From NCBI GenBank assembly GCA_014155875.1, contig JACEFZ010015006.1, positions 73,501 through 137,500 on the forward strand: a stretch of 64,000 nt of DNA, written 5' to 3'. The notes under the pieces are model-generated. The model was not told the DNA's origin, ran no database searches, and saw nothing but the letters and a program-made list of their open reading frames with translations. This document shows, piece by piece, positions 46,462-56,021 of the stretch. Within the stretch, counting starts at the first letter, position 1, and every line of letters begins with the position of its first letter. The stretch comes from Cepaea nemoralis. Its lineage: Eukaryota; Mollusca; Gastropoda; Stylommatophora; Helicidae. The translations under genes were made by a program, and so were the position numbers.

Positions 46462-48325
46462 ATTTGAGTTGGGTTGAGCTCAGAACCGATATCACTGCAC
46501 TCAAGACATTCCCATACGCGCCCCGACCGCTTGTTCAACAGTCAGCGAAGCGTCACACTACTAATCGTCCCCACCGCTATCTTATTGAAAGTTCTCCCGG
46601 TCTTTCCTCTAAGTTTTGAGATTCTTCCGAGCCCTCCCAATCCCCCGCAATCTCATCCTTTCCACATAGGGTTCTCAATCTGTTCCCCCACCTTCTCCAC
46701 CTGGTTTCACAGGCGCTCGACCACCTTTCCCTTTTCCACAGATAATCGATCACCAAGAGGTGCATTCTCTGCTAGCCTATCATCACGTTCCTTCCACCGC
46801 ACTCCCACATGGCCAAGGTAAAAATTCCATACAATTCTTACAATCTTAAGCTAGGTGAACCATTCCACACGAAACATTCCTTTCTCCACTTTACTAAGCA
46901 TACTCCTTGAGTCCGTTATGAAGACAAAGTGTGTTTCAGTGGTCTTCTCTAACCAACTGAATGACGATGTGACTGCTTCCACCTCCATCCTCATGCTGGA
47001 GGTTGTAGCCTCATATGCTATACTCGCCCTTTTCAAGAATCGTACATTAGTCTTCGCAACGACACCCCAACAATTCCGCCTATTTCGCACCACTGACCCA
47101 CCAGTATAGATCACTATGTCACCTTGATAGGTATTACTCTGGATCAGCTCTGTGCCGCCTGATGTCCATTCTCTGCACTCACAGCCCAGTGTTACTATTA
47201 CACTTTGCTAGTCCGTCCTGTCTGCCGGTACTTCAACCCACTCGTTTCCACAAGTGATGGTCTCTAGATCACAAATCTGATGGATACATATTTCCATCTG
47301 TGCCATCCAGGACCTGCCTCGTCTTAGTCTATGACCCTTGACCATATCAATTGCTTCATGCAGGGGATGATCCATATCTGCAGCAACTCTCAGGTACCAT
47401 TTGGCCCGAATACCAACCCACATTGGTAGCGCCAGGATGTGCCTCATTCATATAACTATTCTGCCCTTTGTGAACCCCAGAATCACACGCATGGTCGTAT
47501 TTTGTATGCGCTCCAACCTTTCAAGCTGGCTCTTCGATACTGTCAGCAGCCCAAACCATACTCAATGGGATACATTATTAACTGCTCAAAGAGCATGCAA
47601 AGCATCCTATGCTTTACCCCAGTTATGCCATCACCCTCAAAGCATCAAGTCCCATCCGAGTCTTCACCACCAAAGCCTACACATGATCTTTAAATGTCAT
47701 ACACCAGTCGAAGTCGTTACCCAAGTACTTCAATTTACTCTCTCTACTGCGAGGACATCCATTCAATATAATACATGGGCCATCTGCCTTGACAATCCTG
47801 TTATCCAAGGAGTACCACACAACCGATGCCTTGTCTGGCTTTATAACAGCCCCTGCGTCCCTGCTCCTCTCTGTCACTATGTTTACTGCCACTTGAAATC
47901 TGCAGTCAAACATTCCATATATCTTCCCTATCGGTACACCAGTACAAAATCTGCAAATGTCAAGATTCTACCAACACCTAGTGTCTCAATAGCTGCGACT
48001 TTGCTGGTGTAGACATTAAAGAGCACTGGGGACAAGGCAGATCTATGTGGCAACCCAGGTGTAATTGTACAGGGATCAGAAGTCCAGGAACTCATGCACA
48101 GTGCAACCTTACGCTCATAAAGGACTGCCGCAACCCATCTGACAAGGCAAGGGCAGACCTCTATGGCCAACCGAGTGTATATAAACGGATCATACCTAAC
48201 CCTGTCATTCGCATCCTCCAGGTCAAGATCTACCACCACTGTTTCTTGTTTATCCTGGAAGCTCTGATAGACATCAAATGCAAAAGTAGCTGCATTGGCC
48301 TTCGCATAAACAAAACTGCCTAGAT
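46462..48325 (-). mobile_element. LINE family C, second copy, 5'-truncated
   Basis: Minus strand from the 5' side: RT from VVVDLDLEDANDRV (48239), SALSPVLFNVYTSKVA and TFADFVLVYR (YADD equivalent FADF, degraded), SLDNRIV...LKYLGNDFDW, thumb pieces (47208-47660), then RNase H (46851-47114). The tail is (AACTC)n-like near 46465, shared with 11400. At least five frame breaks. Confidence 0.8.
46851..47114 (-). pseudogene. LINE C RNase H domain, catalytic Asp lost
   Basis: MIYTGGSVV replaces the expected YTDGS (compare DAVIYTDGSVV in the first copy at 26.8 kb), so the first catalytic Asp is Gly here. The second (MRMEVEAV) and third (FITDSRSML) acidic positions are kept. Confidence 0.8.
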
Positions 48326-48412
48326 GAAATCACCCATCGCTTACAGAAAAGTGGTGTTTATTAAGAGTTAAAACATTACAGTGAAATCAGATCTGATTCC
48401 GCAATATTGAGA

Positions 48413-49132
48413 AATAGTCACAACGGCTGAAGTTCAGTTATGGATTGATGACAATGTTTCTGTCAAAAATGCATAATGAACCAGAGACATCTAAGACTAG
48501 AGGTACATGTATAACAGAGAGATAAATATCAGGATGACTTGGATACATGACATAATCGCAACAATAACACAGACCTGATACAAGATTATATTGTTCGCTA
48601 CAGATGCTAAACTATGTCCGCTCACGCTTATTGGCATGACACATGCTAATGATCATCATTGCTATATGTTTTCCCCATTATATATGTTTTATTGGGAGTC
48701 TTCGTGGCGAAGTGGTCAAGCCGTTTAACTCGGGCTCCGAAGGTTGTGGGTTCGATTTCAGGCCGCGTCCTTCGGTTGACGAGTTAAATTTTTCGGAGAC
48801 TCCTGTGGGTCGTCGCTAGAGCCACAGAGTCCATGCTTTGTGCGACGCCTTCCGCGCTGCAGAAAGAGACCGAGCCATATGGGATAAAACCCGGTGCAAT
48901 TATGTCGACCCTGTCGACTTTTAAGCGACTTTTTATTATGTTTTATTTGTAATGTTGATGGTGTTATTGACAAATTTTATCAAAACTCAGAATATAATAA
49001 TATGTCTGCTCACGCTTATCGGCATGACACATGTTAATGATCATCATTGCTATATGTTTTCCCTATTATATATGTTTTATTAGTAATGTTGATGGTGTTA
49101 TTGACATATTTTATCAAAACTCAGATTATAAT
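48413..49132 (+). repeat. dispersed repeat L (copy 2), with internal duplication and SINE
   Basis: The unit TGTC(C/T)GCTCACGCTTAT...GACATATTTTATCAAAACTC occurs twice in tandem (about 48617-48995 and 49002-49130). The first is split by the SINE at 48694-48936. Without the SINE each unit is about 130 bp. Confidence 0.75.
48694..48936 (+). mobile_element. tRNA-derived SINE with perfect 11-bp TSD
   Basis: Flanked on both sides by TATGTTTTATT (48683-48693 and 48937-48947). Box A TGGCGAAGTGG at 48705-48715 matches the TRGYNNARNNG consensus, and box B GGTTCGATTTC lies at 48749-48759. The body (CCACAGAGTCC..., GCTGCAGAAAGAGACC) runs to TTTTAAGCGACTTTTTAT. Length 243 bp. A RNA polymerase III promoter is inferred. 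No head-like tRNA gene is complete. The perfect duplication suggests a fairly recent event. Confidence 0.88.
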
Positions 49133-49141
49133 ACACGCGCA

Positions 49142-49231
<90 letters not shown>

Positions 49232-49232
49232 T
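49133..49232. repeat. (CA)n microsatellite
   Basis: About 100 bp of CA with a few CG steps. Confidence 0.95.
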
Positions 49233-49381
49233 GCACACAGTACAACTTCGGTTTTCGTCGATAATACGTCCGAAAATAATCTGCGAAATCCGAGACCGAC
49301 GAAAACCGTGGCAATAATTTCCACATGAATCAATGTAAATCCAATTATTACGTCCGAAATCACATTTTACAGAGAATAAAT

Positions 49382-50698
49382 ATCTTCTTCTTCTTCTTCA
49401 GCGTTCCGAGCCTTTGAGGTTCTTTGCTGCAGATACAATCCGTCTCCATTCGTCTCTCTGGTGGACCTTCGCTTGCCAGTCGTTGATTCGAAGTGCTTGT
49501 AGGTCTGTATATGCATTATCTCTCCACCATCTTCTTGGTCTACCTCGGGGTCTACGGTCATTTATTTCCTGAGTGTAAGCGAGTTTGTTTCCCTATTATC
49601 TTCCATTCTTTCTATATGCCCCAGCATTTGTAGTCTATTAGCCTTCATGATACCAGTGATTAGCGGGGACGTAAACATATAATAAATGTCTTTGTTACTT
49701 CTTCTTTTCCACTCTCCACTTTGTGTATCCCTAATGGGTCCAAATATGCGTCTTAAAATTTTGTTCTCAAAGGTTTGTAACAAGGCTTCGTCTCCTTTCG
49801 TTGTACTCCAGGTTTCAGAGCCATTCAGCACAACCGGTCTGATCAGTGTTTTGTATATTGTGATTTTGGTATTACGAGATAGTGCCTTTGATTTTAGTAG
49901 ATGTTGTAGTGCATAATACATCTTATTTCCAGAATTGATTCTAGTTTGTATTTCTTCCCTTATGATGTTGGAGCAGTTGAAGATTGTACCCAGGTATTTG
50001 TATGTTTCCGTTCTTTTAATGGTCATATTATCTATTTGTATGTGGCCAGAGTTTTTAGCCATTCCATCTCTTGAAATTACCATATATTCTGTCTTATCTT
50101 GGTTGATAACCAGCCCCATCTGTTGGGCTTTTTCCTTTAAGTGAGTCAATATTTCCAATGACTTTTGTTCACTTTGCCCTATAATATCTATATCATCTGC
50201 ATAGCCAAGCAGCTTGGATGTTCCTCCAATATCACATTCTTCCTTTACCTACCTTACAACTTTCTCTAGAGCCAGATTGAAGAGTAGCGGCGATAGTGCA
50301 TCACCCTGTTTCAAGCCAGATGTTATTTGGAAAGGGTTTAATTTCCTGCCTTTATATGTTACTATATTAAAAGTATCTTCCATGTATAGTCTGGTCATGT
50401 TGATTAACTTCCTTGGTATTCCAAATTCCTGCATAGCATTCCATAGACTATTCCTATGGACACTATCATAAGCCTTTTTAAAATCCACAAAAATGTTATG
50501 GAGATCTCTTTTATATTCCCAATTTTTCTCGGCTATTTGTCGTAAGATAAATATCTGATCTATTGTTGATCTGTTTTGTCTAAAACCCGCCTGGTAGTCA
50601 CCTAATATGTCTTCTGAATATGGTTTTAGTCTATTTAGTAGTACTGCAGATAGTATCTTACAGCTTGTGGACAGTAGTGATATTCCTCTATAATAAAT
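49382..50698 (-). mobile_element. LINE family F, 5'-truncated, with perfect 11-bp TSD
   Basis: Flanked by AGAGAATAAAT at 49371-49381 and 50699-50709. The minus strand has RT from YRGISLLSTSCKILS through FVDFKKAYDSVH, GLKQGDALSPLLFNLALE, a frameshift near 50250, LGYADDIDIIG (about 50190), then the thumb (frame 49562-50158) and a basic C-terminus. The 3' tail is (GAA)n. The copy starts in the RT and so lacks an endonuclease. Confidence 0.9.
49562..50158 (-). CDS. LINE F RT thumb and connection (198 codons open)
   Basis: Contains LVINQDKTEYMVISRDG, TYKYLGTIFNCSNIIREEIQ, KTLIRPVVLNGSETW, LLQTFENKILRRIFGPI and MLGHIERMEDNRETNSLT. These are the post-YADD blocks of RTE-like RTs. The first Met is internal to the domain. 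One stop (about 49562) separates it from the basic tail. Confidence 0.8.
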   Translation of the reverse strand: MEILTHLKEKAQQMGLVINQDKTEYMVISRDGMAKNSGHIQIDNMTIKRTETYKYLGTIFNCSNIIREEIQTRINSGNKMYYALQHLLKSKALSRNTKITIYKTLIRPVVLNGSETWSTTKGDEALLQTFENKILRRIFGPIRDTQSGEWKRRSNKDIYYMFTSPLITGIMKANRLQMLGHIERMEDNRETNSLTLRK

Positions 50699-51298
50699 AG
50701 AGAATAAATTTAGTGCTTAATATTATGTTTCTTCTCTAGACTTGTCGGAACTCGAATCTTCGCCGTGCCTTGTAACACTATGTATGCCAGTGTTCCACTT
50801 GAATATTTCAAACCATCATCTGCTGGCTCTTGCATCACTTGTGAACACAAAACTGTTCGACATCTTCAATTGCCTGCGATTTCTGTTTTGTTAGCACATT
50901 TTCGCCTTTCGCTACATAAGCCTCCTTTATTGCTTCTTTTATTTTTGCCACAATGGAACTTATTGTAGAATCTGACTTCCCGCACATGGGGTCGATTTCA
51001 GCAATCTTACTGCCACTCTCGTATTTTCCAAATGATTTCCTTCTTCTTCTGTTCTTGGCCTTCTTCTTCGAAGGGCTGCGTCTCTGGACACTTTCTTTGG
51101 TCTCATGATGGAGCTAATACGACAGGGTTAACTTATTAGCAAAGTGATGCTAACACAACGCGAAACAACGGCAAACTGAGCAGAATAACGGTTGGGTCCC
51201 CTTTTTTTCGTCAAATTAGCAGCGAGGTCCCGTGGGCGTGACGACAAAATCCGAGGCAGCCGAATAAATCGAAAACCGAAATCGATGAAATCCGAGGT

Positions 51299-52573
51299 CT
51301 ACGAAACCGACGTATATATATATCGCCATTTCACTCGATCACCAGTGTCGTGGATCAGCTCAGTGTTCCTGTCTCGTCCATGCCATGTGGCCAAGCCATC
51401 CAGGTATTTTCCTCTCGGTCTTCCTCTTGGTCTGTTCCCCTCGATCTTGCCAGTTGTCACTAAGTTCTCCAATCCATTTCTTCTCATAACATGTCCAAAA
51501 AATTTTGACTGTCTACGTCTAATTTCTCTAATCAGTTTACGATGTTCATTTGTCTCCTGTAGTACTTGGTCATTGGTTTTTCTGTCTGTCCATGGTATTC
51601 TTTGCATTTTCCTCAGAAACCACATTTCTGCAGCCATCAGATGCTTTTCAGCTTGACTGCTCATTGTCCAAGTTTCACATCCATACAAAAGAACAGGCTC
51701 TATGTATCCCCTCAACACTCTTTTTCTCGTTTCAATTGACATCTTCTTATTGGTCAGAATGTTTTTCATCTTGCTAAAGGCTACTTTCGCCATGGCGATT
51801 CTTGTTCTAATCTCTTCAAGGCATCTCCCATCAGATGTTATAACTGTTCCAAGATAATTGTACCGATTCACTTGTTGAAGAATATTTCCATTTACTTGTA
51901 TATTACATTGTGGCACTTCTTCCTTCCTACTGACGACCATAACCTGAGTCTTTTTACAATTTAATTCTAACCCCAGTTGCTCACTGTGTACAACAACCGC
52001 ATCTACTAATTGTTGCAGGTCCTGCTCATTGTCTGCAATTAATACTGTATCATCTGCATATCTAATGTTATTGATGTTTCGTCCTCCAATGCTGATTCCA
52101 TTTATATCCTCTACATTTCTGAAAATATTTTCACTGTACAGGGAAAAAAGATCTGGAGACATCACACATCCCTGCCTAACACCTCTCTTAATTGGCTGAT
52201 ACTGTCCCACTTCATTATCAATCCTTATTGCAGCTTGTTGTTTCCAATATATGTTTTTTATAAGTCTAATGTCTTTCCCATCAATTTGTAGATCTGCAAG
52301 CATATCCACCATGCTGACATGTCTAACGCTATCAAAAGCCTTTGTATAGTCAATAAAGCAAAGATGTATATCCTTGTTTACTTCTATAGCACGTTCAATA
52401 ACTGTTCGCAGCATATACACAGCATTTACTGTACCCTTTCCTTCTACAAACCCGCATTGTTCTTCCCCTATTTCAGGTTGTATCTTCTTCCTCATTCTTT
52501 GCATGATAATTCTTAGCAAAATCTTTGTGATGTGACTCATTATACTAATTGTTCTATGTTGATCACATTCCAA
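51299..52573 (-). CDS. LINE A reverse transcriptase (424 codons open)
   Basis: Order of blocks: DQHRTISIMSHITKILLRII (2a), EEQCGFVEGKGT, LCFIDYTKAFDSVRH (A, catalytic Asp), KRGVRQGCVMSPDLFSLYSE (B), INNIRYADDTVLIADNEQD (C, YADD), LGLELNCKKTQVMV (D), YNYLGTVITSDGR (E), then thumb LYGCETWTMSSQAEK and FFGHVMRR, and GRPRGKYLDG. All catalytic residues are intact. The start is internal, because the N-terminal part is in the previous frame. Confidence 0.92.
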   Translation of the reverse strand: MECDQHRTISIMSHITKILLRIIMQRMRKKIQPEIGEEQCGFVEGKGTVNAVYMLRTVIERAIEVNKDIHLCFIDYTKAFDSVRHVSMVDMLADLQIDGKDIRLIKNIYWKQQAAIRIDNEVGQYQPIKRGVRQGCVMSPDLFSLYSENIFRNVEDINGISIGGRNINNIRYADDTVLIADNEQDLQQLVDAVVVHSEQLGLELNCKKTQVMVVSRKEEVPQCNIQVNGNILQQVNRYNYLGTVITSDGRCLEEIRTRIAMAKVAFSKMKNILTNKKMSIETRKRVLRGYIEPVLLYGCETWTMSSQAEKHLMAAEMWFLRKMQRIPWTDRKTNDQVLQETNEHRKLIREIRRRQSKFFGHVMRRNGLENLVTTGKIEGNRPRGRPRGKYLDGLATWHGRDRNTELIHDTGDRVKWRYIYTSVS

Positions 52574-53942
52574 GGTTCCTGATTTCTTTGGGATTGCAAT
52601 AAATATAGAGTTACATAATATAATGTGTTCAGCAGTCTGGTGACTTGATCTAGTCCAAATTCTTCTAAAGCTTTAATCATTTCTGTTGTGATGTTATCTG
52701 CACCGGGGGCCTTGCCAGCTTTCATATGCTTAAGAACATTTCGAACCTCCATCTCCAAAATTGGCGGTCCTTCATTATTAAATCTAATATCATACTGTTC
52801 GTCTCTGTTATCATCATAAAGGTGTTTCACATAATCTGTCCATACCTGTAGAATCTGGTCTTTTTCTATTATGATTTTGCCATCTTCAGTTTTTAGACAC
52901 CCGGTTGATGTACTTGTTCTTTTATTACTAAGTTCCTGAATTCTTTTGTGCACTAATTTGGTATTTTGACTGTTGTGTTGGCTTTCAATTTCTAAGCACT
53001 TGTCCTCAAGCCATGCTTCTTTTGCCTCCTTACATAATGTTCTGACTTGTCTGTGAATTTCTTCATATTTGACAGAATTATATTTGCTGAGTCTTCTTGT
53101 TTCCATGAGGTGTAAAATTTCTTCAGTCATCCATTTCTTACGACCCACCTTCTTTAATTTTTGAATAGTTGTTTCTGCAGCCACATTGATTGAATTCTTC
53201 AACGTTTCCCATTGATCATCCACATCCTGGAATAGGATCTCTAGATCAGACAGAATTTCAAATCTGTTCTGTACTTCTATGTTGAATTTGTTTTGTATTT
53301 CCTTGTCATTACTCAATGTACACAAATCATATTTAGTGTTTCCTGTTATATACTTGACTTTCTTCAACTTTATCCTCAATGTTCCTGTGAGTAATCTGTG
53401 GTCACTATAACAATCAGCACTGGGAACTGTTTTTGCTATTGTTAATGCGTTTCTAAATCTTCTGCTAATCAGAATGTAGTCAATCTGGTTTCTAATCCTG
53501 GTATCAGGACTCCTCCATGTCCATAATCTTCTAGGGTGTTGTTTGAACCAGGTGTTTCCTACAATCATTTCCTGTTCTTTTGCCCACTCTACGAGTCTAT
53601 ATCCTCTTTCATTTCTCTCTCCTAAACCATAGTTTCCTACTGTGTATCTATCTCCTTGATTTCCTACTTTTGCATTGAAGTCCCCTATTATGATGTTTAT
53701 TTCTGAATTTTTACATTTCTTTAAGGCAGACTCTATGTCATTATAAAATTCTTCTACACTATCTTCACTGGATTCTCCTGTTGGGGCATATACTTGAATA
53801 ATATTTATGCTAAAAGGTCTGCCACTTAATTTAACTAGTAGACCTCTGTCCGACACGGCCCAATATCCTTGAATAGATTTTGATGTTTTCCGGTCCAGAA
53901 TAATTGCCACTCCCCTATGACGATCTTCACCTCCAGAATAAC
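51316..53942 (-). mobile_element. LINE family A, best preserved copy
   Basis: Two long minus-strand frames cover most of the endonuclease, the linker, the RT and the C-terminus (next two entries). The first ~60 residues of the endonuclease are missing. At its 3' end (51316) the last dozen codons seen in other copies (NMTAHAYRHGT) are missing and replaced by a short TATATA run at the edge of the Tigger-like piece. Confidence 0.88.
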
Positions 53943-53973
53943 ATGTGCCATACCAATTAGCGTGGGCGTTCAT
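52540..53973 (-). CDS. LINE A endonuclease and linker (477 codons open, chimeric start)
   Basis: Blocks: NWYGTCYSGGEDRHRGVAII, VKLSGRPFSINIIQVYAPT, NIIIGDFNAKVGN (EEP Asp/Asn), RRLWTWRSPDTRIRNQIDYI, DCYSDHRLLTG (final Asp-His). After a linker come HMKAGKAPGADNITTEMIKA and VTRLLNTLY (RT block 1). The first residues (MNAHA) are read from the 3' UTR of the neighbouring LINE A copy. The last ~25 residues are out of frame because of a ~30-bp deletion near 52610 relative to 56905-56940 and 11640-11665. Confidence 0.88.
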   Translation of the reverse strand: MNAHANWYGTCYSGGEDRHRGVAIILDRKTSKSIQGYWAVSDRGLLVKLSGRPFSINIIQVYAPTGESSEDSVEEFYNDIESALKKCKNSEINIIIGDFNAKVGNQGDRYTVGNYGLGERNERGYRLVEWAKEQEMIVGNTWFKQHPRRLWTWRSPDTRIRNQIDYILISRRFRNALTIAKTVPSADCYSDHRLLTGTLRIKLKKVKYITGNTKYDLCTLSNDKEIQNKFNIEVQNRFEILSDLEILFQDVDDQWETLKNSINVAAETTIQKLKKVGRKKWMTEEILHLMETRRLSKYNSVKYEEIHRQVRTLCKEAKEAWLEDKCLEIESQHNSQNTKLVHKRIQELSNKRTSTSTGCLKTEDGKIIIEKDQILQVWTDYVKHLYDDNRDEQYDIRFNNEGPPILEMEVRNVLKHMKAGKAPGADNITTEMIKALEEFGLDQVTRLLNTLYYVTLYLLQSQRNQEPWNVINIEQLV

Positions 53974-54290
53974 GTTTCACCATCTAACTCGATTACCAGA
54001 ATCGTGGATCAGCTTAGTCTTATTGTCGCGAGGATGCTACGAGGCCAAGCTATCCAGGTATTTACTTCTCTACCTTCCCCTTACTCTCTTCCCCTAGATA
54101 TTGCTAGTTGTCACCAAGTTCTCTAATTTATTTCTTCTCATAACGGGTCCAAAAAATTGTGACTGTCTACGTCTAATGACTCTAATAAGTTAACTAGTTT
54201 CATTTGTTTCATGCAGAACTTGATTATTGTTTGTTTCTGTATGCCTATGGATTTCTTTGCATTTTCCTTAGAAACCACACTTCCACAGCC

Positions 54291-54409
54291 TGTTGCTTGT
54301 CGTCCCTGGAGGAAAGTGGACTCGACAAGCACACCTTTAATATCCTTCTACTATTGGAACTATTGAATGACTTTTGTCTACACTCCTCCCTTCTGTCTTC
54401 CATACACTA

Positions 54410-54483
<74 letters not shown>

Positions 54484-55976
54484 TCATAACATACCCTGAC
54501 AACAGTTTCCTCCAACAATTAATAACATGTTTATTGTTGAAAACTATGTCAGTTGTATGTATTGAATGTGTATATGTAGTTGGTAGTGTCTGCTAATGTG
54601 AGTGCAAGATAGGACTTTTGACTTCGTATGTGCCGTATACTTTCTCGCCTCGTCAATCGGCCAAACCACAGGACATCAAACATAGAAATGGACAGCTCTC
54701 ACCCTGGATGCTCCGTTCTGCTTGAGTCTGGAGGTAAATCCGTTATTTGGAAAAAAAACTGTTCACCACTGGATTAGCGTAATTTAATGTGATCACAGTA
54801 AGTCTTGTGTCTAGACTGAGTGTTCTCTGATTATTATTTAGTTAATAATTCCTTCATGGAAAACACATCACCACTGTCTAGCACTGTCTATCAGATTGTT
54901 TTAATACATTTAAAACCGTTCTGGTGTTCTTCAATGTTTCTTTTGGGTGATTACCCAATTAAATATAGTTTAGCCTATTTCGCTCTGCTTGTATATCTTA
55001 AAGTTCTTTCACTGGGGTTCACAAAAACCTGTTACTTGCCATTCGTTATGTCAGCCCACAATTAGTGAATGGCTCGGTTGAATTTGTTATAGTGACATAC
55101 TTTCACTGCACCTGTGACTTTACTGTCTTTAATCTTTGCTGAGCATGTCAGGAGGTGTATTTGAACCTGTGAGATGTATAGTAAATCAAGTGATATGATT
55201 CTGCTTCATAATATTTCTTATGTGAGTGTCCTTCTCTAGCCATATTGAGAAGCCTCCGAAAGACACTCTGACATAAGACTTATGAGTGCACTAAAGTTTA
55301 CACGATTAGATAAACGAATGAAATGCTACAAGGCAAGAACAAACACCTATTACCCTATGCTACTATTACGCTAAGGTTAGATTACCTTATATCTTCTATG
55401 ATCATCCAGGAATTGAAATTTATAATTTAAGCACATCGGCACTAATATCCCATTGCCTTAAACAATACGTGACTATAATTTCTTTTCCACACATAGGATG
55501 CATAGATATCTCTGTCCAGTTTTGGAACACACACTAAAACAGAAAACCCAGTTTCTACTATTTCTATCGAGTGTCCAATCCTCCGTTGTCTTTTGATCCA
55601 CAATAAAATTTTGCCATAAGTCCCCACATCACACGTCTGTGAACTCACGTATTCGTCAATTGCGCTCCGTCTCGTCCTCCGTTCTTCCGCGGTTTCCCTG
55701 TGTTCCCCTACGCTAGTACTTCAAAGCGTCCGAACCTCTTGATCACCGTCTTCCGTTCGTTTCCCCGTTGTCCGAAGTCTCCCCGTTCGTTTCTGTCCTT
55801 TGACAGTAGATGGATCAATGACTCCTTACACTGTATCTATTTTTATATCCGTCGGTCAATGATCTTTAATTTATCCTCCTCTCAGACTGAAGTACACGAT
55901 TGTTAACCCTCCTCCTACATTGTAGTTTTATATGTAAGTTATCAAGGAATCACTAAACTGCAGTATTCCCGTGACA
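54291..55976. mobile_element. probable solo LTR (1.69 kb)
   Basis: It begins TGTTGCTTGTC and ends CCGTGACA, with CAGCC on both sides (54286-54290 and 55977-55981), a 5-bp target duplication in LINE A. No gag or pol frame is inside, and I see no second copy of its left end near its right end. It has a (CT)n array at 54412-54482. A non-autonomous full element is the alternative. Confidence 0.65.
54412..54482. repeat. (CT)n microsatellite
   Basis: 71 bp of CT. Confidence 0.95.
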
Positions 55977-55992
55977 CAGCCATCAGATGTTT

Positions 55993-56021
55993 CTTTTTTT
56001 TTTTTTTTTTTTTTTTTTTTG
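55993..56021. repeat. poly(T) run
   Basis: About 28 T in LINE A sequence, at the position of TGCTTTTCAGCTTGAC in other copies. Probably slippage growth of a short T run. Confidence 0.8.

Larger units (their letters stand above)
49238..51320 (-). mobile_element. Tigger/pogo-like DNA transposon fragment, split by LINE F
   Basis: Left end CAGTACAACTTCGGTTTTCG, right end inverse of AAATCCGAGGTCTACGAAAC. After removing LINE F, about 0.75 kb remains. Minus strand 51100-50720 starts MRPKKVSRDAALRRRR and in a shifted frame gives ESGSKIAEIDPMCGKSDSTI SSIVAKIKEAIKEA, an HTH of the CENP-B/pogo type, then ends. No DDE domain is present, so this is an internally deleted derivative. Confidence 0.6.

Noticed and set aside
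49031..49363. Thr-His and Cys-Val repeat frames
   Set aside because: Both strands of a (CA)n microsatellite.
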